From contig CM055107.1 of the NCBI GenBank assembly GCA_029204225.1, forward strand, positions 1,548,128 through 1,612,127: a stretch of DNA of 64,000 bases, given 5' to 3'. The stretch is from Diphasiastrum complanatum. Taxonomy: Eukaryota > Streptophyta > Lycopodiopsida > Lycopodiales > Lycopodiaceae. Both the position numbers and the translations under genes were made by a program. The notes below the pieces were generated by a model that made no database searches, was not told the DNA's origin, and saw only the letters and a program-made list of their open reading frames with translations. Position 1 is the stretch's first letter, and every line of letters starts with the position of its first letter. Positions 58,778 through 64,000 of the stretch are shown here, piece by piece.

Positions 58778-59068
58778 CTAGAACACCTGATAACCTTCAT
58801 AAGTATACAAGAGATGAATGCAAATACATGAAACGAGCAGAACCACATACCGTAGAGTTAAAGCAGATAAATTCAAGCCAGGGAGGGCGCCATCTCTTCC
58901 AACCTTCTTCTCACCGTATAGTAGAAAAAGCTCCTTCGAGAACATGCTACATATAGTGGTTTCGTAGGAAGTATCGTGGAAGCTCCCTTTTAGCCAAAAT
59001 TTGTGGGAAATTTTTTTTTGAAAAGTATAAAAAAAGGTTGGGTTGGCAAAAAAGTTTAGGACCTTCAT
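58778..59068 (-). other. Conserved 96-codon frame in the 3' tail of copy 2
   Basis: Reads MKVLNFFANP..., with GSFHDTSYETTICS, FSKELFLLYGEKKVGRDGAL and LRYVVLLVSCICIHLLYTYE. The same frame is open in copies 1 (31131-31421) and 3 (61439-61146). The CTACG/GTATGT inside it could also serve as a splice donor. No known family; it may be a small element protein or just well-conserved tail sequence. Confidence 0.35.
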
Positions 59069-59127
59069 ATCATAAATCTTTGTTTATAGCATGATCAAGG
59101 GTGGTAACTTTTGATAAAGAAGAGTCC

Positions 59128-59130
<3 letters not shown>

Positions 59131-59197
<67 letters not shown>
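59131..59197. repeat. (GA)n tract in Penelope-like copy 2
   Basis: CT in the sense of the element, about 60 bp after the coding stop. Confidence 0.95.
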
Positions 59198-59199
<2 letters not shown>

Positions 59200-59261
59200 C
59201 TAGCAACCGACCCGCAGCTAGTGAATCCCTTAGGGGGCAGTTAGCTCCCCATAAGGGATAG

Positions 59262-59660
59262 CTAACTGCCCACCATCAGACCTTTAATACATTGTGGTAG
59301 ATCATAGAACAAACCAGGAAAAGTACTAGTTAAAAGCAGTTTGTTAATGATAAGGCAAAGCTTTTTCCTCATAAAACCATTTTTCTGAAAAGTGTCTAGT
59401 AAGATTGCTACCTCTTTTATAAAAGTATCGTGATCGTTGCAGCAATACATAGCAAAAATAACCTGGGAAATTATTACTTTGTACGAGTTGTAGACTGGCC
59501 TATTGGAAGCCAGATGTATGTACTGTAAGTATTGAAAAGGTAAGTCTCTTCTTTTATCAAATTTTAAAGGCTGATAAACATCGGTGCCAGGATTAAAAGT
59601 AATCAAAATATTCAAAAAACTGGTGGTGTTTGCTTCACAAGACTTTTTTTTCGATTTCAA
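59262..59660 (-). pseudogene. Penelope-like copy 2, C-terminal extension
   Basis: Follows the RT core after a TGA and a frameshift at an eight-base homopolymer (59644-59651). It encodes ANTTSFLNILITFNPGTDVY, KFDKRRDLPFQYLQYIHLAS, SYKVIISQVIFAMYCC and MRKKLCLIINKLLLTSTFPG, ending CIKGLMVGS and a stop. No GIY-YIG endonuclease is seen C-terminally, unlike many Penelope elements. It probably represents the RT thumb and tail. Confidence 0.6.
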
Positions 59661-59679
59661 GAAACTCTAGAGGATAAAT

Positions 59680-60090
59680 TCAGAAAGGGTTATCTGGTAC
59701 TCTAATCTGATTTTTGTCCATAAACGCATCAATAATGGGATTATTAATGAAGCAAATGTCATCAATATATCTAAACGAGTGACAGAAAACATTCATATCT
59801 TTTCTGAGACCTAATTTGGCCAGTCTCTTAATAAAATGAGCTTCAAAGAACGCAAGATACCAGTTACACCAAGTAGGTGAGCATGAAAAACCCATCGGTA
59901 TACCACGAATCTGTCTCCAAGTTTTGTTTCCTAACCTGACAGTACAATTATCTTTAAGGAAGGCATTCCACAAGCATAAGAGATTATTATCGATATTGTA
60001 CCACCCTTCCGACTTTTTATTATTCCATGACCATTTAAAGGCCTCCCTTTCTTGTTCCCATTTGAAACTCATTGGAATGTTTGAACGCAT
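59680..60090 (-). CDS. Penelope-like copy 2, RT core
   Basis: A 136-codon frame with motif B-like QIRGIPMGFSCSPTWCNWYL and the catalytic FRYIDDICFI (YIDD codons 59769-59758), ending PDNPF at TGA (59680-59682). The layout (long insertion before motif B, RYIDD, IPMGxxxSP) resembles Penelope-like/telomerase-type RTs rather than copia, gypsy or LINE RTs. In the part upstream, motif A reads VAYISKCYENIP: the metal-binding Asp is replaced by Tyr (codon 60158-60160), so this copy should be inactive. Confidence 0.72.
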   Translation of the reverse strand: MRSNIPMSFKWEQEREAFKWSWNNKKSEGWYNIDNNLLCLWNAFLKDNCTVRLGNKTWRQIRGIPMGFSCSPTWCNWYLAFFEAHFIKRLAKLGLRKDMNVFCHSFRYIDDICFINNPIIDAFMDKNQIRVPDNPF

Positions 60091-60109
60091 ATGTAATGGA
60101 TTTAGTTTT

Positions 60110-60573
60110 CAGCCCATTGGTGCCATCTAAAGGTATGTTTTCATAGCATTTAGAGATATATGCAACCCATACATTGGTAATCTTTGATGGTAAATTGAGA
60201 TAGAAATTGATCGAGGACTCGCACTGCCAAAATAAGCATGTATCCACATTTAGGATACCCTTGTATGTTTTTGCCTTAAGGCCAACACTTTCCTTGAGGA
60301 ATGGTGACAACATACCAAGAGCTCCTGTTAGGAATTTTGCGAGTTTAGTAAAGCAACGGTCATGCACATTGGTAATCCATCTAAAAGATTCCTTGTGGGC
60401 TTTGTACGTACAAAGTAAATATGGCAAAGAGTCGTTCCCTATGAAGCTGTTGGGTAAAAATCCATTTAGCTTTTCCATGACATAAGTGATAGTTTCCGTA
60501 ACCGAATTTTCTTGATCATTAGGAAAGGGGGTGAAGTCAAGACTACTAAGTCTATCTAAGGCAAGTTTCCATA
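60110..60573 (-). pseudogene. Penelope-like copy 2, RT N-terminal part
   Basis: Encodes SLPYLLCTYKAHKESFRWITN (finger region with the R before motif A), FTKLAKFLTGALGMLSPFL, and motif A KITNVWVAYISKCYENIPLDG. A short deletion relative to copy 3 follows (the MNKS...MFLSF piece is shortened), shifting the frame before the RT core. Confidence 0.65.
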
Positions 60574-61145
60574 CAAAACTAAACTATCATCCATTCATAT
60601 CTATGATAATGAGTTTGAATCCATACAACCATTCATGAGATAGGAAGTGCTTCATCGCTGGTCATTATGAAACACTTGTCTCAACCTACCATATATGATG
60701 CATAGCTATCATTATCATGCTTTGTGAAGTATGTGGAAGGAAGTATTGGTTCATCGCTGGTCCATTGCTGGACAGCAGCTTACCATATATATCAACTTTT
60801 CGATTATGAAGCACTTGTCTCAACCTACCATATATGATGCATAACTATCATTATCATGCTTTGTGAAGTATGTGGAAGGAAGTATTGGTTCATGCTGGTC
60901 CATCGCTGGACAACTTACCATATATATCAACTTTTTGATTATCTTGTCGAAGATAGATCACTGCAGGTCCATCGCTAGACAACAACATATCTATCTTCAA
61001 CAAGCCTCTCCATTATTGAGTAAGCTTCATCGCTGGTCCATCGCTGGATAGCGGATAGTATATGAAGTAAACAATATGCCAAAAAAAGCTAGTATGAACC
61101 CTCATTGATCCATCACTGGACAACGGATTCATACCTTCTCATTTA

Positions 61146-61439
61146 TCATCTAGAACACCTATAACCTTCATAAGTATACAAGAGATGAATGCAAATACAT
61201 AAAATGAGCAGAACCACATACCGTAGAGTTAAAGCAGATAAATTCAAGCCAGGGAGGACGCCATCTCTTCCAACCTTCTTCTCACCGTAAAGTAGAAAAA
61301 GCTCCTTCGAGAACATGCTACATATAGTGGTTTCGTAGGAAGTATCGTGGAAGCTCCCTTTCAGCCAAAATTTGTGGGAATTTTTTTTTTGAAAAGTATA
61401 AAAAAAGGTTGGGTTGGCAAAAAAGTTTAGGACCCTCAT
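61146..61439 (-). other. Conserved frame in the 3' tail of copy 3
   Basis: 97 codons, counterpart of 58778-59068: identical over most of GSFHDTSYETTICS to LRYVVLL, different at the very end. Confidence 0.35.
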
Positions 61440-61498
61440 ATCATAAATCTTTGTTTATAGCATGATCAAGGGTGGTAACTTTTGATAAAGAAGAGTCC

Positions 61499-61500
<2 letters not shown>

Positions 61501-61558
<58 letters not shown>
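61501..61558. repeat. (GA)n tract in Penelope-like copy 3
   Basis: About 58 bp at the same place after the coding stop as in copies 1 and 2. Confidence 0.95.
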
Positions 61559-61560
<2 letters not shown>

Positions 61561-61622
61561 CTAGCAACCGACCCGCAGCCAGTGAATCCCTTAGGGGGCA
61601 GTTAGCTCCCTATAAGGGATAG

Positions 61623-62021
61623 CTAACTGCCCACCATCAGACCTTTAATACATTGTGGTAGATCATAGGACAAACCACAAAAAGTACTAGTTAAAAGCAG
61701 TTTGTTAATGATAAGGCAAAGCTTTTCCCTCATAAAACCATTTTTCTGAAAAGTGTCCAGTAAGATTGCTACCTCTTTTATAAAAGTATCGTGATCGTTG
61801 CAGCAATACATAGCAAAAATAACCTGGGAAATTATTACTTTGTACGAGTTGTAGACTGGCCTATTAGAAGCCAGATGTATGTACTGTAAGTATTGAAAAG
61901 GTAAGTCTCTTCTTTTATCAAACTTTAAAAGCTGATATACATCGGTGCCAGGATTAAAAGTAATCAAAATGTTCAAAAAACTGGTGGTGTTTGCTTCACA
62001 AGACTTTTTTTTCGATTTCAA
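61623..62021 (-). pseudogene. Penelope-like copy 3, C-terminal extension
   Basis: Same as in copy 2 with a few substitutions (for example TFCGLSYDLPQ). The preceding TGA (62041-62043) and the eight-base homopolymer frameshift (62005-62012) are identical to copy 2. Confidence 0.6.
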
Positions 62022-62040
62022 GAAACTCTAGAGGATAAAT

Positions 62041-62700
62041 TCAGAAAGGGTTATCTGGTACTCTAATCTGATTTTTGTCCATAAACACATCAATAATGGG
62101 ATTATTAATGAAGCAAATGTCATCAATATATCTAAACGAGTGACAGAAAACATTCATATCTTTTCTGAGACCTAATTTGGCCAGTCTCTTAATAAAATGA
62201 GCTTCAAAGAACGCAAGATACCAGTTACACCAAGTAGGTGAGCATGAAAAATCCATCGGTATACCACGAATCTGTCTCCAGGTTTTGTTTCCTAACCTGA
62301 CAATACAATTGTCTATTAGAAAGGCATTCCACAAGCATAAGAGATTTTTATCGATATTGTACCACCCTTCCGACTTTTTATTATTCCATGACCATTTAAA
62401 GTCATCCCTTTCTTGTTCCATTTGAAACTCAGAAACATCTTATTAGAATGTTTGAATGCATATGTAATGGATTTATTCATGATAGTTTTCAGCCCATCAG
62501 TGCCATCTAAAGGTATGTTTTCATAGCACTTAGAGATATCTGCAACCCATACATTGGTAATCTTTGATGGTAAATTGAGATAAAAATCGATCGAGGACTC
62601 GCACTGTCAAAATAAGCATGTATTCACATTCAGGATACCCTTGTATGTTTTTGCCTTAAGGCCTGCACCTTCCTTGAGGAATGGTGACAACATACCAAGA
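62041..62700 (-). pseudogene. Penelope-like copy 3, reverse transcriptase
   Basis: RT blocks in order: finger, motif A WVADISKCYENIP with its Asp (codon 62538-62540) intact, QIRGIPMDFSCSPTWCNWYL (Gly of GIPMG changed to Asp) and FRYIDDICFI (YIDD codons 62130-62119). Frame changes occur near 62430 and 62610. The polymerase Asp residues are all present, in contrast to copy 2. Confidence 0.7.
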
Positions 62701-62933
62701 GCTCCTGTTAGGAATTTTGCGAGTTCAGTAAAGCAACAGTCATGCGCATTGGTAATTCATCTAAAAGATTCCTTGTGGGATTTGTACGTACATAGTAGAT
62801 ATGGCAAAGAGTCGTTCCCCATAAAGATGTTGGATAAATCCATTCAGCTTTTCCATGACATAAGTGATAGTTTCTATAACAGAATTTTCTTCATCATTAG
62901 GAATGGGGCTGAAGTCAGGACTATTAAGTCTAT

Positions 62934-63683
62934 CTAGGGCAAGCTTCCGTACAAGGAATTTACATATGAAACTGGAATTGTGTTGTGCCTTTCAATGCCA
63001 TTGATGTAGAGCAGATTTGTGAGCCATAATCTTTCATTTTTAGCAGTTTGTATTTTTGCAGTTGTGTCCTTATTGCCATACAACCAAGTTCTTTTTTTGA
63101 TGAATTCCATTTTAATGTTTTTACATAAAGTCGCATGCTCCATTATAGTATCTTCGTTAAAATGTTCATGCGTAGGCCAAAGCTTGATTAACTTGAACCA
63201 TCCATCATAAAGTTCAGAAGCCACCTCATTCACATTGTTTTTTCGTAAGGTAATATGATTGAGACCCATCTCTAAAGATTTACGTAAAATGGGGCTCTTA
63301 ACAATATTGCTATTGGTAGAAATAACATGCCCAAATTTATTTGCAACGAAGTTCTTGAGTCTATTAAGAGATAAGCATTCACATGAATGTAAGTTTTCTA
63401 TGTCAAAATCACAGAAGACATCATAGAAAAAGTACCAATCATTTTTGACACTTGGTAGATAAGTCCAACCGAACGTAATATCATGAAAGCGTTCATCTAC
63501 AATAGTGATTAGTCTGAATAAAACATGAGCATAAAAAGTCTTCACATGGATTGCTTCAAAAACTCTATTGCGGTAACATAGATGTAAAGAAGAGCTCCCT
63601 GAATCACTGCTAGTGGTCAGCTGTAGACGTCCTGTCGCAGAGATGTTGAATTCTCTCCTTTCTGTCTTTTCCCCATCCTGCAC
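62934..63683 (-). CDS. Penelope-like copy 3, N-terminal domain
   Basis: A 249-codon frame. It has SSLHLCYRNRVFEAIHVKTF, WTYLPSVKNDWYFFYDVF, CECLSLNRLKNFVANKFGHV, SPILRKSLEMGLNHITLRKN and WLTNLLYINGIERHNTIPVS before the stop. The SLxxGLNHIxL-type block resembles the region ahead of RT in Penelope-like proteins, but I cannot place the rest. It starts with GTG in this reading; the frame of the upstream ORF ends 6 bases earlier, so the start is undetermined and an internal join is possible. Confidence 0.55.
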   Translation of the reverse strand: MQDGEKTERREFNISATGRLQLTTSSDSGSSSLHLCYRNRVFEAIHVKTFYAHVLFRLITIVDERFHDITFGWTYLPSVKNDWYFFYDVFCDFDIENLHSCECLSLNRLKNFVANKFGHVISTNSNIVKSPILRKSLEMGLNHITLRKNNVNEVASELYDGWFKLIKLWPTHEHFNEDTIMEHATLCKNIKMEFIKKRTWLYGNKDTTAKIQTAKNERLWLTNLLYINGIERHNTIPVSYVNSLYGSLP

Positions 63684-63688
63684 ACTGA

Positions 63689-64000
63689 TTAATCTCGGTA
63701 AAAATTCAGCCGTTTGATAGGTAGGTCGCTCTTTGTGCTACTTTGCCCTTCCTTTCCAGTAAACCGTCTTTTTTTTCCTGTCCCGGATGTAGATTTTACG
63801 GAGTTTGGATTGTTGAGATTAAAATTGCCCGTTCTTTTGCTTGTGTCCTGAAAGTATTTATTTTGGAGAGTGGAAAAGCTTGGTCGTTTAAGGAGACGCT
63901 CTATCTCTCGTATGTTTTCGGCATCGCCTAGGTGTGATAGGAGTTTGGCAGAAGAACCTTTGGAAAGCTCAATAGAGGCATCAACCATGTACTGTCGAAT
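63689..64000 (-). CDS. Basic ORF upstream of the Penelope-like N-terminal domain (partial)
   Basis: An open frame entering from the window edge (first ATG at 63988). It is hydrophilic and basic: SKGSSAKLLSHLGDAENIRE, ERLLKRPSFSTLQNKYFQ, GTGKKRRFTGKEGQSSTKSD. It could be a nucleic-acid-binding first ORF or the disordered N-terminus of the same protein. No known domain recognised. Confidence 0.4.
   Translation of the reverse strand: MRQYMVDASIELSKGSSAKLLSHLGDAENIREIERLLKRPSFSTLQNKYFQDTSKRTGNFNLNNPNSVKSTSGTGKKRRFTGKEGQSSTKSDLPIKRLNFYRD

Larger units (their letters stand above)
57696..60573 (-). mobile_element. Penelope-like copy 2 (5'-truncated)
   Basis: On the minus strand: RT N-terminal part (60573-60110), RT core (60090-59680), C-terminal extension (59660-59262), GA tract (CT in sense) and a 1.4-kb 3' tail to 57696. 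The right end joins directly to the 3' tail of copy 3 at about 60573/60574, so the two are head-to-tail. The 3' end coincides with that of copy 1 at 38581. Confidence 0.8.
60574..64000 (-). mobile_element. Penelope-like copy 3 (longest; 3' tail cut, 5' end leaves the window)
   Basis: From the window edge down: ORF1-like frame, N-terminal domain, RT, C-terminal extension, GA tract (CT in sense) and about 930 bp of 3' tail, which stops at 60574 where copy 2 starts. Sequence identity to copy 2 is high over the shared parts. This is the only copy showing the N-terminal protein. Confidence 0.8.

Overview
The window looks like intergenic DNA from a large, retrotransposon-rich land-plant nuclear genome. 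I base this on Ty1/copia and Ty3/gypsy elements with plant-type primer sites (initiator-Met and tRNA-Asp), a spliced plant-type GDSL esterase gene, Helitron remains and many long (GA/CT)n tracts. The species cannot be assigned from sequence alone. A reverse-transcriptase family resembling Penelope-like elements and decayed DNA-methyltransferase coding sequence hint at a seed-free or otherwise non-model plant, but that is inference.

Layout. 0-0.8 kb: decayed beta-class DNA amino-methyltransferase fragment with traces of an intron. 0.9-10.2 kb: broken copia and gypsy fragments in both orientations; one copia copy (3.5-5.7 kb) keeps gag-protease-integrase but has no RT. 10.2-15 kb: gene-poor DNA with a roughly 1.1 kb minisatellite. 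15.2-17.3 kb: the only convincing host gene, a five-exon GDSL esterase/lipase on the minus strand. 18.4-23.7 kb: one copia element lacking RT inserted in another. 23.7-29.2 kb: a minus-strand element with an unfamiliar coiled-coil ORF, interrupted by a complete 2.26 kb non-autonomous LTR element (733-bp LTRs, target duplication AAAGA, tRNA-Asp primer site). 29.7-30.8 kb: copia fragment. 30.8-38.6 kb: 3' part of the Penelope-like family, split by a nearly complete 6.1 kb copia element (target duplication ATAAC). 38.6-43.4 kb: a hairpin-rich non-coding block fused to a gypsy integrase/chromodomain end and its LTR. 43.4-48 kb: Helitron Rep/helicase remains, a head-to-head inverted repeat around a CT tract, and a tandem array carrying a GC-rich hairpin. 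49-51 kb: second hairpin-rich block. 51.6-54.06 kb: the coiled-coil-ORF element with its 3' LTR. 54.06-55.4 kb: copia RT/RNase H. 57.7-64 kb: two head-to-tail copies of the Penelope-like element.

The parts do not form a pathway. They record nested insertions: copia H into Penelope-like copy 1, the small LTR element E into D, and copia B into copia C. The strongest candidates for something little described are the Penelope-like family (intron-like 3' tail, CT tract at a fixed place, shared TGA and frameshift, tandem copies), the coiled-coil-ORF LTR family with its deletion derivative, and the hairpin-dense non-coding blocks. Functional calls rest on motifs read by eye. No similarity search was run.
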